This document shows, in pieces, positions 44,332 to 52,724 of a DNA stretch of 56,482 nt (the stretch's first letter is position 1; every line of letters starts with the position of its first letter). This DNA is from Halomonas organivorans (GTDB lineage: Bacteria > Pseudomonadota > Gammaproteobacteria > Pseudomonadales > Halomonadaceae), in contig NZ_JACHXM010000025.1 of assembly GCF_014192055.1 (NCBI RefSeq), positions 1 to 56,482 of the forward strand, in the 5' to 3' direction. The notes beneath the pieces are model-generated. The model worked only from the letters and a program-made list of their open reading frames with translations. It was not told the origin of the DNA and made no database searches. The translations under genes and the position numbers were made by a program.

Positions 44332-45213
44332 TTGGCCGACACCGCGCCCCCCTTCGACGACGTGCTGCCCGAGGCGCTGAGGTTCCGTTCGCCGGCCCCG
44401 CTGGTGGACATCGGCGCCAACCTGACCCACGAGAGCTTCGCCCGCGACCTCGAGGCCACGCTCCGGCGCGCGCGCGCCGCCGGCGTCGAGACGCTGATCC
44501 TCACCGGCACCGACCGCGAGCACGCCCAGCAGGCCGTGACCCTGGCCCGCCGCCACCCGGGCCTGTATGCCACCGCCGGCGTGCATCCTCATGATGCCAG
44601 CCAGTGGAATGCCGAGCTCGAGGCCGCGATGCGCGAGCTCCACCGCCAGCCGGAAGTGGTGGCGGTGGGCGAATGCGGCCTGGACTTCAATCGCAACTTC
44701 TCGACGCCTGCCGAGCAGCAGCGCGCCTTCGAGGCCCAGCTGGCACTGGCCGCCGAGAGCGGCCTGCCGCTGTTCGTCCACGAGCGCGATGCCGGGGAGC
44801 GCCTGCGCGAGATGCTGCACGCCTGGCGCGACGACATCTCCCGCGCGGTGGTGCACTGTTTCACCGCCGACCGCGACACCCTCTACGGCTACCTGGACCT
44901 CGACCTGCACATCGGCCTGACCGGCTGGCTGTGCGACGAGCGCCGGGGCCACCACCTGCGCGAGCTTGTCGGCGCGATTCCCGCCGAGCGGCTAATGGTG
45001 GAAACCGACTGCCCCTACCTGCTGCCGCGCAATTTACCTGCCAAACTCAAGGGCAGACGCCACGAGCCGGCGCTGCTGCCCTGGATCGTGCGCGAGATCG
45101 CCCACTGGCGCGGCGACACGGAAGCCGACCTGGCCCGCGCCACCACCGCTACCGCCCGGGCCTTCTTCGGCCTCGACGAGCCTGCCCGCAAGGAGGGGCA
45201 CCGAGATGGATGA
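44332..45213 (+). CDS. tatD: TatD family metal-dependent deoxyribonuclease
   Basis: A 293-residue TIM-barrel hydrolase. The N-terminal DIGANLTHESFARD has the Asn-x-Thr pattern of the TatD subgroup in place of the usual HxH. Metal and catalytic residues follow: TAGVHPHDA, the ECGLDFNRNFSTPAEQQ segment, FVHERDA, VVHCFTAD and the final VETDCPYLLPRNL. TatD is a Mg2+-dependent 3'-5' DNase involved in DNA repair and degradation. The start is TTG at 44332, with AGGAG 9 nt upstream. It overlaps the next gene by 8 bp. Confidence 0.93.
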   Translation: MADTAPPFDDVLPEALRFRSPAPLVDIGANLTHESFARDLEATLRRARAAGVETLILTGTDREHAQQAVTLARRHPGLYATAGVHPHDASQWNAELEAAMRELHRQPEVVAVGECGLDFNRNFSTPAEQQRAFEAQLALAAESGLPLFVHERDAGERLREMLHAWRDDISRAVVHCFTADRDTLYGYLDLDLHIGLTGWLCDERRGHHLRELVGAIPAERLMVETDCPYLLPRNLPAKLKGRRHEPALLPWIVREIAHWRGDTEADLARATTATARAFFGLDEPARKEGHRDG

Positions 45214-45688
45214 CCTGCCTGCTTTCATTGCGATCGAGACCGGCGACGACGGCGACCTGCCGCTGTCCATCGCCTGGACCCTGCCGGACGGTCGCGTCAA
45301 GCACACCCTGATCCAGCCCGACGACGACTGGCTGGATGACGAACTGGTCTCGCTGGGCGCCTACAGCCTGGAGGAGCTCTCCAGCATGGGCGTGAGCCCG
45401 CTGGACGTGATCCGCGAGCTGGAGACCGACCACTTCAATGCCACTCTCTACACCGCCGGCGTCGGCGACGACGAGGCGGCACTCTCGCGACTGTTCGACA
45501 CCTACGGGCTGGACCCTTTCGTGGAACTGGCCCCGGCCGAGAGCCTTTACGCCGACCTGGCTCCCGGCGACTGGTCCCGGGCCCGCGGCGAGCTGTTCGG
45601 CGAACTGGGGCTCGAACCGCTGCGCCCCGAGGAAGAGATCCAGGTCATGCTGACCCTGCACCAGCGGCTCAACGACACCGAGCTCTGA
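45206..45688 (+). CDS. Conserved hypothetical protein coupled to tatD
   Basis: A 160-residue acidic protein. The start FIAIETGDDGDLPLSIAWTL followed by LPDGRVKHTLIQPDDDWLDD has a strand-acidic-strand pattern reminiscent of RNase H-like exonucleases. However, the later conserved acidic motifs are not clear, so I do not assign nuclease activity. The next parts are helical (YSLEELSSMGVSPLDVIREL). It overlaps the tatD stop by 8 bp, so translation is probably coupled. The start MDDLPAF has a GAGGGGC sequence upstream. Confidence 0.6.
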   Translation: MDDLPAFIAIETGDDGDLPLSIAWTLPDGRVKHTLIQPDDDWLDDELVSLGAYSLEELSSMGVSPLDVIRELETDHFNATLYTAGVGDDEAALSRLFDTYGLDPFVELAPAESLYADLAPGDWSRARGELFGELGLEPLRPEEEIQVMLTLHQRLNDTEL

Positions 45689-45716
45689 CACCTCTAGGCC
45701 GGCAGGGCCTGGGCCC

Positions 45717-46289
45717 TCAGGCGGGCTCGGCCACGGGCGCCTCCCGGCGTTCGAGACACGCCCGGCCCGCCGCCACGGCCGCCTCGAGCGAGGCGCCCTT
45801 GCGATAGAAGGCCGTCAGTGTCACGTGAAAGGCCTCGGCCCGGGCTGGCAGGCCTTCCCGTTCAAAGCGCGCCGCCCGCGCCGCGACCCGCTCGGCGAAG
45901 CCTTCTCGATCGACCTCCACCTCGCCCAGGTTGTCCACGCTGACCTGGAAACGATGCCCGCAGGCCGCGGCGAACAGTCGCTCCAGCGCCTGGGGCGCGA
46001 CTTCCACCGCCTCGAAGTCGCGCTGCTGCTCGGCATCGCGCCCATCGGGCAGGTACCAGTAACCGTAGTCCTCCAGCTCGCGACGACGCTCGCCGGCGAT
46101 GCACCAGTGGCTGATCTCGTGCAGCGCACTGGCGTAGAAGCCGCGGGCGAAGATCACCCGATGCCAGGGCGTCTCGGCATCGGCGGGCAGGTAGAGCGGC
46201 TCGTCGCCGCCGCGCACCAGGCGGGTACGACAGGTCGGCAGGAAGAGGCCGTCGAACAGGGCGATGACATCCTCGAGGCGGTGGCTCAC
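45717..46289 (-). CDS. epmC: Elongation factor P hydroxylase EpmC
   Basis: A 190-residue protein of the EpmC/YfcM family. It hydroxylates the lysyl-lysine modification of elongation factor P. The conserved ALHEISHWCIAGERRRELED (HExxH-like metal site) and EAVEVAPQALERLF segments are visible, and length matches the E. coli protein (182). The start is GTG at 46289 (MSHRLEDV), 5 nt after GGAG. A TATACT -10-like hexamer lies at 46329-46324 just upstream. EpmA and EpmB are not in this window. Confidence 0.88.
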   Translation of the reverse strand: MSHRLEDVIALFDGLFLPTCRTRLVRGGDEPLYLPADAETPWHRVIFARGFYASALHEISHWCIAGERRRELEDYGYWYLPDGRDAEQQRDFEAVEVAPQALERLFAAACGHRFQVSVDNLGEVEVDREGFAERVAARAARFEREGLPARAEAFHVTLTAFYRKGASLEAAVAAGRACLERREAPVAEPA

Positions 46290-46334
46290 GCGGGCTCCGG
46301 CAGGGTCGTGAATGAGGCCGCACAGTATAGCGAG

Positions 46335-46366
46335 GCCGCCCCGGCGCCGAAAACCGCCGGGGCGGC
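46335..46366 (-). terminator. Terminator hairpin downstream of the FAD oxidoreductase gene
   Basis: A perfect 12-bp inverted repeat (46335-46346 and 46355-46366) with an 8-nt loop, ending 13 bp beyond the oxidoreductase stop. It separates that gene from the epmC promoter. Confidence 0.75.
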
Positions 46367-46378
46367 AAGCCTTCGCGC

Positions 46379-47800
46379 TCAGGCGACCGCATCGGCCGGC
46401 GGAATGTTCTGGTTGAGGTGAAAGACGTTGTCCGGATCCCAACGCCGCTTGAGTGCCCTCAGGCGGTCGTGGGTCGCCTCGCCATAGGCCGCGCGGAGCC
46501 TGGCCTCGCCCTCGTCGCCGCTGAGGAAGTTGACATAGGCCCCACCGGTGGCGAAAGGCGCCAGGGCGGCGAACGCCTCTCGCGCCCAGGCGGTCTGTCG
46601 AGGGTCCTCCTCGGGATCGCGCCAGCGGGCCTGGATGTTCACGACCCAGCCGGCGCGGCGATGCGGATAGGGAGTCGAGGCCGCGTCTCGCCTGGCGATC
46701 TCGCCGCCCAGCGACAGCATGCCGATGGACGATTCGCTCCCCGGCATGCGAACCGCCTGCTCGCACAGCGTGTCGATGCCATCGTCAGCGAGATCGTCGA
46801 GGTAGTGTCCTTTCCAGTAGTTGCGCGCTCCGGCAGCGGCGGTGGCGTCGAACATCGATTGAAAGGCGACGTAGGGGCGTCTGGCCACGGCGTCGCCCAG
46901 CGGCCGACCGATCCCGCGCAATGGCGCCAAGGCTTGCTCACTTCGCCCTGGCTCGCCGCTGTGGATCATCGCCAGCAGCAGGATCATGGCCCCGTGGTGG
47001 GACTCGGGGATGAAGGGCTTGGGCGGTGCATGACGCAGCACCGGCAGGCAGGCGACATCGTCGGGGGCATCGCGCATGATCTCGGCGACCCGCCGCAACA
47101 CTGCCGGCGCCTCGGCAATATCATGCACCACCGGGCCGGCCAGGACCTCGTGCGGCAAGTCGTGGAGGGCGAACACCAAGGCCGTGACGACGCCGAAGTT
47201 TCCCCCGCCGCCGCACAGCCCCCAGAACAGTTCGGGGTCGCCATCGGGCGTGACCCGGCGCGCCTCTCCCTCGGCGGTGACCAGCTCCACCTCGCGCAGA
47301 TTGTCGGCGGTCAGCCCCCAGCGCCGCGACAGGTAGCCGAAGCCGCCTCCCAGGGTCAAACCGGCGACGCCGGTAGAAGAGATGAACCCCGCGGGAACGA
47401 CCAGCCCCCGAGCCTGGGTCTCCCGGTCGAGGTCGGCGAGCAAGGCGCCCGGCTCGACGCGAGCCCTCCGCCGCTGAGGATCGACCTGTACCGAGGTCAT
47501 GGCCGACAGGTCGATCATCAGGCCACCGTCGCAGACCGCGAGACCGGCCACGTTGTGGCCGCCACCGCGGACGGCGATCGCCAGCCGATGTTCCCTGGCG
47601 AAGCGCACCGCAGCCATCACGTCGGCGGTGCCACGGGCTCGCACGATCAGCGCCGGATGCCGATCGATCATGGCGTTCCAGACCATCCGGGCCTGTTCGT
47701 ACCCCACCTCGTCCGGCGCCATCAGGGTGCCGCGCAAGCGGCCACGCAGGGCAGCAAGCGCCTCGGCCGACGGGCGGGATGCAGAAAGATGCGGCTTCAT
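46379..47800 (-). CDS. FAD-dependent oxidoreductase, berberine-bridge-enzyme/BBE-type
   Basis: A 473-residue flavoprotein. The FAD-linking His is in AIAVRGGGHNVAGLAVCDGG at about 76-95, the second typical cysteine or FAD-contact region is LCGGGGNFGVVTALVF, and the C-terminal BBE segment is DRLRALKRRWDPDNVFHLNQNI. Such enzymes oxidise sugars, alcohols or aromatic compounds, and may be bicovalently flavinylated. The ATG at 47800 lies 8 nt after GGGAG. It is divergent from an HxlR regulator gene, a common arrangement for electrophile- or substrate-induced oxidoreductases. Confidence 0.88.
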   Translation of the reverse strand: MKPHLSASRPSAEALAALRGRLRGTLMAPDEVGYEQARMVWNAMIDRHPALIVRARGTADVMAAVRFAREHRLAIAVRGGGHNVAGLAVCDGGLMIDLSAMTSVQVDPQRRRARVEPGALLADLDRETQARGLVVPAGFISSTGVAGLTLGGGFGYLSRRWGLTADNLREVELVTAEGEARRVTPDGDPELFWGLCGGGGNFGVVTALVFALHDLPHEVLAGPVVHDIAEAPAVLRRVAEIMRDAPDDVACLPVLRHAPPKPFIPESHHGAMILLLAMIHSGEPGRSEQALAPLRGIGRPLGDAVARRPYVAFQSMFDATAAAGARNYWKGHYLDDLADDGIDTLCEQAVRMPGSESSIGMLSLGGEIARRDAASTPYPHRRAGWVVNIQARWRDPEEDPRQTAWAREAFAALAPFATGGAYVNFLSGDEGEARLRAAYGEATHDRLRALKRRWDPDNVFHLNQNIPPADAVA

Positions 47801-47958
47801 GATCAAGCTCCCGGGATAGTATCTATCCCCGTTCGAGACGGCGGCCCATCATGGTGGCCGCCAGGCATGGAGAGAGTTCGCTTTCAGCGTGGCGCTGCCT
47901 GGGGGCTTTCACCAGTTCGATATTTGTACCCCGTGTGGCGCTGGGCTAGCGTCAGAAC

Positions 47959-48651
47959 ATGGACAAGGGGTACGGACAGTTCTGCCCGGTGGCCAAGGCC
48001 GCCGAGATCGTCGCCGAGCGGTGGACGCCGCTGGTGATGCGCGAGCTGCTGTGCGGTAGCCAGCACTTCAACGACCTGCGCCGCGGCGTGCCTCGGATGT
48101 CGCCCTCGTTGCTTTCCCAGCGACTCAAGCGCCTCGAGGATCAGGGCCTGGTGGAGCGCTTCGCCTTGCCAGGCGGTGGCAGTGCCTATCGGCTCACCGC
48201 CGCCGGGGAAGCCCTGCGCCCGGTGATCGAAGCCCTCGGGGCCTGGGGCAAACGCTGGGTGAGCCAGCACGCCTCGCGCGAGGACCTGGACCCGGACCTG
48301 CTGATGTGGGACCTCCATCGTCGCCTGCATCTCGATCGCCTGCCGACCGGCCGCACCGTGCTGCGCTTCGAGTTCCTCGACATGCCGGCACGCCAGCGCT
48401 TCTACTGGCTGCTTCTGGAAGCAGAGCGGGTAGATGTCTGCTTCAAGGACCCTGGCTTCGACGTGGACCTGCAGGTGGCCGTTCCGCTGGCGGTGATGAC
48501 CGCCATCTGGCTGGGTGACCGCAGCGTCGAACGTGCCCGGCGCGACGGGGACTTGACCCTGCATGGCCCTCGGTCGCTGCGGCAGTCCTTCGCTGGCTGG
48601 CTTCGCTTGAGCTCCTTTGCCGAGGTTCCCCGCGCGGGAACGCGGCAGTAG
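47959..48651 (+). CDS. HxlR-family regulator with a C-terminal SCP2-like domain
   Basis: A 230-residue protein. The HxlR winged helix is at about 5-100 (CPVAKAAEIVAERWTPLVMR, FNDLRRGVPRMSPSLLSQRL, LPGGGSAYRLTAAG). The additional C-terminal domain of about 120 residues (VLRFEFLDMPARQRFYWLLL, DLQVAVPLAVMTAIWLGDRS) looks like a sterol-carrier-protein (SCP2-like) ligand-binding domain, so it may sense a hydrophobic compound. HxlR proteins are usually only about 110-130 residues. It faces the FAD oxidoreductase gene, which it probably regulates. Confidence 0.88.
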   Translation: MDKGYGQFCPVAKAAEIVAERWTPLVMRELLCGSQHFNDLRRGVPRMSPSLLSQRLKRLEDQGLVERFALPGGGSAYRLTAAGEALRPVIEALGAWGKRWVSQHASREDLDPDLLMWDLHRRLHLDRLPTGRTVLRFEFLDMPARQRFYWLLLEAERVDVCFKDPGFDVDLQVAVPLAVMTAIWLGDRSVERARRDGDLTLHGPRSLRQSFAGWLRLSSFAEVPRAGTRQ

Positions 48652-48709
48652 GCAGCGCAGCGGGCTAAGCCCCGATTGTCCTGATAGACTGGAGGGCTTC
48701 CCCGAATGC

Positions 48710-50200
48710 ATGGAGCACGGGGTCACCCTCGCATGGAGCTCTCCCTTGGCCCAGTTCATTCCCCAACTGATAGCCGCCTCGCGCACGGAAACTCGTCCCC
48801 TGATTCGCCTGGCGCTGCCCATCTGCGGCGCCCAGCTCGCCCAGGCCTCCATGAGCACGGTGGACGTGATGATGACCGGCCGTCTCAGCGCCACCGACCT
48901 GGCTGCCGTTTCGGTGGGCTCGAGCCTGTGGATGCCGCTGATGCTGTTCATGACCGGCACCTTGATGGGCCTGACCCCCGTGGTGGCCCAGCTGCTCGGC
49001 GCAGGGCGCCGAGACGGCATTCGCATCCAGGTGCACCAGGCACTGTGGATCGGCATGGCACTGGGGATTGTCGCGGCAGGGTTGCTGTGGACCACGGTAA
49101 TGCCGGTGTTTCGGCTGATGGAGGTACCCGACGCCGTGGCCGAGCGCGCCACGGGCTATCTGGCCGCGGTAGCGCTGGGAATGCCGGGCGTCGGACTGTT
49201 CATGGCGCTACGCGCCTTCTCCGACGGCATGAACCATACCCGGCCTGCCCTGTGGATCAGCCTGCTGGGCCTGGCCGTCAACGTGCCCAGCAACTATCTG
49301 CTGATCTACGGCGGCGCGGGGCTCGAGGCCCTGCTGGGCGACTGGCTGCCAGCGCCCCTGGCGCACCTCCCGGCGCTGGGGGCGGTGGGATGTGGGCTGG
49401 CCACCGCACTGTCGATGTGGGTGATGTGCCTGGCCATGATCGCCTACACCCGCCGCAGCCGCGCCTACGGCGATGTCGCGCTGTGGCGCTCGCCCACCCT
49501 GCCGCGCTGGCGGCCGATCGGTGAGCTGCTTTACGTAGGCGTGCCCATCGGGGTAGCGATCTTCGTGGAAGTGACGCTGTTCACCCTGATCGCGCTGTTC
49601 ATCGCCAGCCTCGGCGAGGTCACCGTGGCCGCCCACCAGGTGGCCCTGAACTACACGGGGCTGCTGTTCATGCTGCCGCTGTCACTGGGCATGGCGCTGA
49701 CGGTGCGGGTCGGCAACACCCTGGGGCAAGGACGCCCCGAGGCCGCGCGCCTGGTAGCCTGGAACGGCATCCTGATCGCGCTCGGCGTGGCGCTGCTCAA
49801 CTGCCTGCTGCTGTGGCTCACCGCCGAGCCGGTGATTGGCCTCTATACCCACGATCCGGAGGTGACTCGCATCACCCTGTCGCTGGTGGGCCTGGCCATG
49901 CTCTACCAGATCTCCGATTCGCTGCAGGTCAATCTCGCCGGCGCCCTGCGCGGCTACAAGGACACCCGGGTGATCATGCTGATCACGCTCGTCGCCTACT
50001 GGCTGGTCGGGCTCGGTGGCGGCCATTGGCTCGGCGACCACGGCCTGTTCGGCCAGCTGGCACCGCTCGGCGTCTATGGTTACTGGATCGGCCTGGTGGC
50101 CGGCCTGACGGTGGCCGCCCTGCTGCTGGGCGAACGCTTGAGACGACGGAGCAAGGCAATCGCGGATGGTGACCTGGAGATTCCCCTGTCAGCGGAATAA
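48710..50200 (+). CDS. norM: MATE-family multidrug efflux transporter NorM
   Basis: A 496-residue membrane protein with 12 hydrophobic segments in two MatE repeats. The repeat starts (RLALPICGAQLAQASMSTVD and GVPIGVAIFVEVTLFTLIAL) and the VAAHQVALNYTGLLFMLPLS segment are typical. MATE transporters export cationic drugs and dyes using Na+ or H+ gradients. I use ATG 48710 (MEHGVTLAW), with GGAGGG at rather long spacing. A TTG at 48746 would be a possible alternative. The DUF3080 gene begins within its last 35 bp. Confidence 0.9.
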   Translation: MEHGVTLAWSSPLAQFIPQLIAASRTETRPLIRLALPICGAQLAQASMSTVDVMMTGRLSATDLAAVSVGSSLWMPLMLFMTGTLMGLTPVVAQLLGAGRRDGIRIQVHQALWIGMALGIVAAGLLWTTVMPVFRLMEVPDAVAERATGYLAAVALGMPGVGLFMALRAFSDGMNHTRPALWISLLGLAVNVPSNYLLIYGGAGLEALLGDWLPAPLAHLPALGAVGCGLATALSMWVMCLAMIAYTRRSRAYGDVALWRSPTLPRWRPIGELLYVGVPIGVAIFVEVTLFTLIALFIASLGEVTVAAHQVALNYTGLLFMLPLSLGMALTVRVGNTLGQGRPEAARLVAWNGILIALGVALLNCLLLWLTAEPVIGLYTHDPEVTRITLSLVGLAMLYQISDSLQVNLAGALRGYKDTRVIMLITLVAYWLVGLGGGHWLGDHGLFGQLAPLGVYGYWIGLVAGLTVAALLLGERLRRRSKAIADGDLEIPLSAE

Positions 50201-51227
50201 ACGCCGCCGGAATAAACGAGGCCGGTGGTGGCTGCTCGGCCTGATGGCCTGGCTGCTGAACGGCTGCGGCGAGGGGCCCGCCGGAGCCCTGCTCGGCGAC
50301 TATCAACAGCGCCTGGCCGCTGCGCTGGACTTGGCGCCCCCGACCAAGGCCCGTCCGACCAATATCGGCGACTTCCCCGGGCCCGACGCCCGGCTGTTCA
50401 CCCTCCCCGAGACCCGCGAGGGGCTGCTGGACGTGTTCGCCCTGCGCGGCTGCCACATTGCCAACCTGGTCGCCGGGCGCAACAACCAGCTGGGCAAGGT
50501 GGCCGCCCCCAGCCAACGCTGGCTTTATGAGCTGGCCCTGTGGCGTCGCTTGAGCGGGTGCTGGAACACCGAGGTCCCGGCCACGCTCGGCGACAACGAC
50601 AAGGCCAGGCTGGCACGCCTCACCCAGCTCAAGACCGACCAGCTCCCCAGGGCAAGCTGGAACGCCCTGTTCGCCTCGAGCGAATGGGTCGACAGCTTCT
50701 CCCGGGCCAGCTCGCCGCTGCCACCGGATGCCCTGTCCGAGGTGGATGTTCAACTGCCGGCGCTGGCCTATCTACGCGAGGCGACCCTTCACCAGTTCGA
50801 CCGCCGCTGGGAGGCGGACTCGGCCACCCTGGAAGGGCACCTGAAGACGCTGCAGGAGCGGCCGCTGACCGCCGAGCTGCTGCGCGCGCTGATGCTCGCC
50901 GAACGGCGCCTGAGCGAGGCCTCGCGTCTGCTCGAGACGGCGCTGGAAGACGAGGCTTGCCCGGCCACGCCGGCCGGCCTGCCGTCCTTTTCTGGCGACA
51001 CGCGGCTGGTGGCCTGGCTGGATCGCCTCGAGCTCGCGTCACGACGCTGGTTATCGGCCGTCCATCGCCTGCTCGACGCCCAGCTGATTTCCCCTCGACC
51101 GGCCATCGTGACCTACCGACGGCGCTGGCTGTCGCTCGAGGATCCCCGGGCGCCCTGGCCTGCCCTGGCGACGGCTCGGCAACGGCATCGGGAGTTGCGC
51201 GCCAGCCTGCTGCGGCACTGCCGCTGA
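50166..51227 (+). CDS. DUF3080 family lipoprotein
   Basis: A 353-residue protein. The basic start (CQRNKRRRNKRGRW) is followed by a hydrophobic stretch and the lipobox-like LLNGCGEG, so the mature protein would begin at that Cys on the membrane surface. The rest is helical, with the DUF3080 patterns TLPETREGLLDVFALRGC, LPALAYLREATLHQFDRRWE and ELLRALMLAERRLSEASRL. Function unknown. The start overlaps the end of norM by 35 bp, suggesting cotranscription. Confidence 0.82.
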   Translation: MVTWRFPCQRNKRRRNKRGRWWLLGLMAWLLNGCGEGPAGALLGDYQQRLAAALDLAPPTKARPTNIGDFPGPDARLFTLPETREGLLDVFALRGCHIANLVAGRNNQLGKVAAPSQRWLYELALWRRLSGCWNTEVPATLGDNDKARLARLTQLKTDQLPRASWNALFASSEWVDSFSRASSPLPPDALSEVDVQLPALAYLREATLHQFDRRWEADSATLEGHLKTLQERPLTAELLRALMLAERRLSEASRLLETALEDEACPATPAGLPSFSGDTRLVAWLDRLELASRRWLSAVHRLLDAQLISPRPAIVTYRRRWLSLEDPRAPWPALATARQRHRELRASLLRHCR

Positions 51228-51346
51228 CAACCAAGGCTTAACCTCGGTCACCAGTCTGTGCTATTGATGGGGTGACAGTGACGTTGAGCGCTGCCGACCG
51301 GCCCCGAGGGCCAACGCCGTGACCAAGCCGCCGCTGGAGGGACTAC

Positions 51347-52051
51347 ATGGGTATCCCGCTGTCACCTCGCCCCGCCCAGGTCATCGACCTGGACGCCATG
51401 CGCCAACGCCAGCAGGCTCGTAAACGCCTGATTCGCCTCGCTCCCGAGCTCGATGGCCTGGAGATGGTGTACCACCTGCCCGACGAATCCGATGCCTACT
51501 TCGGCATGCCCCTGCTGGCCTGGGGGCTGCGTGAGGACGGCGAAGTCGTCGGCCTGGTGCCCTGGATGGAGCACCTGACGCCCTGCCAGGTGCTCGACGA
51601 TCCCGAGCATGGCCGCTTCATCGGCTATCGCGACCCGGAAACCGAGGAGCTGTTCGAGCTGCCTCCCGATCACAAGGTCATGGAACTCGAGCAGGCCGCC
51701 GCCTACTTCGAGTACGAGACGACCGACGAACCCACCTTGATCCAGCAGTTGCCGGATACCCAGGGCACTCACGCCCTGTGCATGGACGAGGGCGATGCCC
51801 CCTGGCAGCTCAAGCAGATCTTCGGCTGGCGGCTCTACAGCGACGGCGCCGTGGAGGCACTGCTGGCCGACGAGCAGCTGGTCGACTCGACGCCGATCCT
51901 GCTCGGCGACGCCTGCCTCTATCCCGGGCACAGCCGCCACCGGGTGGTCTACTTCTTCCAGCGACAGATCGCCAACCGCATCCGGCGCGAGGACCCCGCC
52001 ACCCTGGAGGCCCTGGCCTTGATGGTCATGCCGGAGTCGTCCGAAAGCTGA
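51347..52051 (+). CDS. Conserved hypothetical protein
   Basis: A 234-residue acidic soluble protein. It begins LSPRPAQVIDLDAMRQRQQA, a basic helix follows, and then a beta-rich domain with LPDESDAYFGMPLLAWGLRE, GLVPWMEHLTPCQVLDD and FGWRLYSDGAVEALLADEQL. I know related hypothetical proteins in Halomonas and Pseudomonas, but no function. No signal peptide or membrane segment is present. A GGAGGGAC sequence precedes the ATG. Confidence 0.7.
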   Translation: MGIPLSPRPAQVIDLDAMRQRQQARKRLIRLAPELDGLEMVYHLPDESDAYFGMPLLAWGLREDGEVVGLVPWMEHLTPCQVLDDPEHGRFIGYRDPETEELFELPPDHKVMELEQAAAYFEYETTDEPTLIQQLPDTQGTHALCMDEGDAPWQLKQIFGWRLYSDGAVEALLADEQLVDSTPILLGDACLYPGHSRHRVVYFFQRQIANRIRREDPATLEALALMVMPESSES

Positions 52052-52067
52052 GGGGTAAGGCGCTACG

Positions 52068-52319
52068 TCACCCCAGGCGGATGAAGTAGAGATACTGGCC
52101 GTCGGCCTCGCTCTGTGCCAGCAGTTCGTGCCCCAGGAATCCACAGAACTTGGGCACGTCGCGGGTGGTGGCCGGGTCGCTGGCGATCACCTTGAGCACC
52201 TCGCCCGGCTGCATGTCACGCACCTTGTTGTGCATCAGCATGATCGGCTCGGGACAGTAGAGCCCGGTGGTGTCCAGCTCGGCATGGCAGGTCGGCAGGG
52301 AATCCGTGGAGTCAACCAT
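52068..52319 (-). CDS. tusA: Sulfurtransferase TusA family protein
   Basis: An 83-residue small sulfur-carrier protein. The active Cys22 lies in LDTTGLYCPEPIM (the family C-P-x-P motif), followed by MHNKVRDMQPGEVLKVIASDP and a FCGFLGHELL segment. TusA transfers persulfide sulfur in 2-thiouridine tRNA modification and related routes. The ATG at 52319 has a GAGG sequence upstream. It is divergent from the following ABM-like gene, 45 bp apart. Confidence 0.92.
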   Translation of the reverse strand: MVDSTDSLPTCHAELDTTGLYCPEPIMLMHNKVRDMQPGEVLKVIASDPATTRDVPKFCGFLGHELLAQSEADGQYLYFIRLG

Positions 52320-52364
52320 CGATGAGTTCGCCTCGAAACGCAGCAGTGAGTGGGGAGTGAGTGG

Positions 52365-52652
52365 ATGATCAAGATTCTTATCGAACGTCGTATCATGCCC
52401 GGGCTGGAGGCAGAATACGAGGCGGTCGCCCGGGAGGCCATGCGCCAGGTGCTCGGTGCCCCGGGGTTCGGCGGCGGCGAGAGCCTCACCGAACAGGGCC
52501 ACGACGACCGGCGCCTGGTGATCACCAAGTGGCGCGACCTCAACGCCTGGAAAGCATGGCGCGACAGCGAGCAACGCGGCCGGGTCATGCAGGACCTCTA
52601 CCCGCTGCTGACCGAGGAAGAACACGTGCGCATCTTCGCGCCCAGCTATTAG
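52365..52652 (+). CDS. ABM/Dabb-like small protein
   Basis: A 95-residue protein of the antibiotic biosynthesis monooxygenase (ferredoxin-like) fold: MIKILIERRIMPGLEAEYEA, then AREAMRQVLGAPGFGGGESL, DDRRLVITKWRDLNAWKAWR and a VRIFAPSY end. Function unknown. GGGGAG lies 8 nt ahead of ATG 52365, which is better than the upstream ATG at 52350. A second ABM protein is at 2990-3301. Confidence 0.82.
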   Translation: MIKILIERRIMPGLEAEYEAVAREAMRQVLGAPGFGGGESLTEQGHDDRRLVITKWRDLNAWKAWRDSEQRGRVMQDLYPLLTEEEHVRIFAPSY

Positions 52653-52724
52653 TCGGCCCACCTGCCAGCGCGGTGATCCCGTTGCAATCCGCAAGGATGA
52701 GCCTGCCGCCAGGGCCGCTCGCCC

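Noticed and set aside
46379..48651. Berberine-type natural-product cluster
   Set aside because: Only one FAD oxidoreductase and its regulator are present; no other biosynthetic genes are adjacent.
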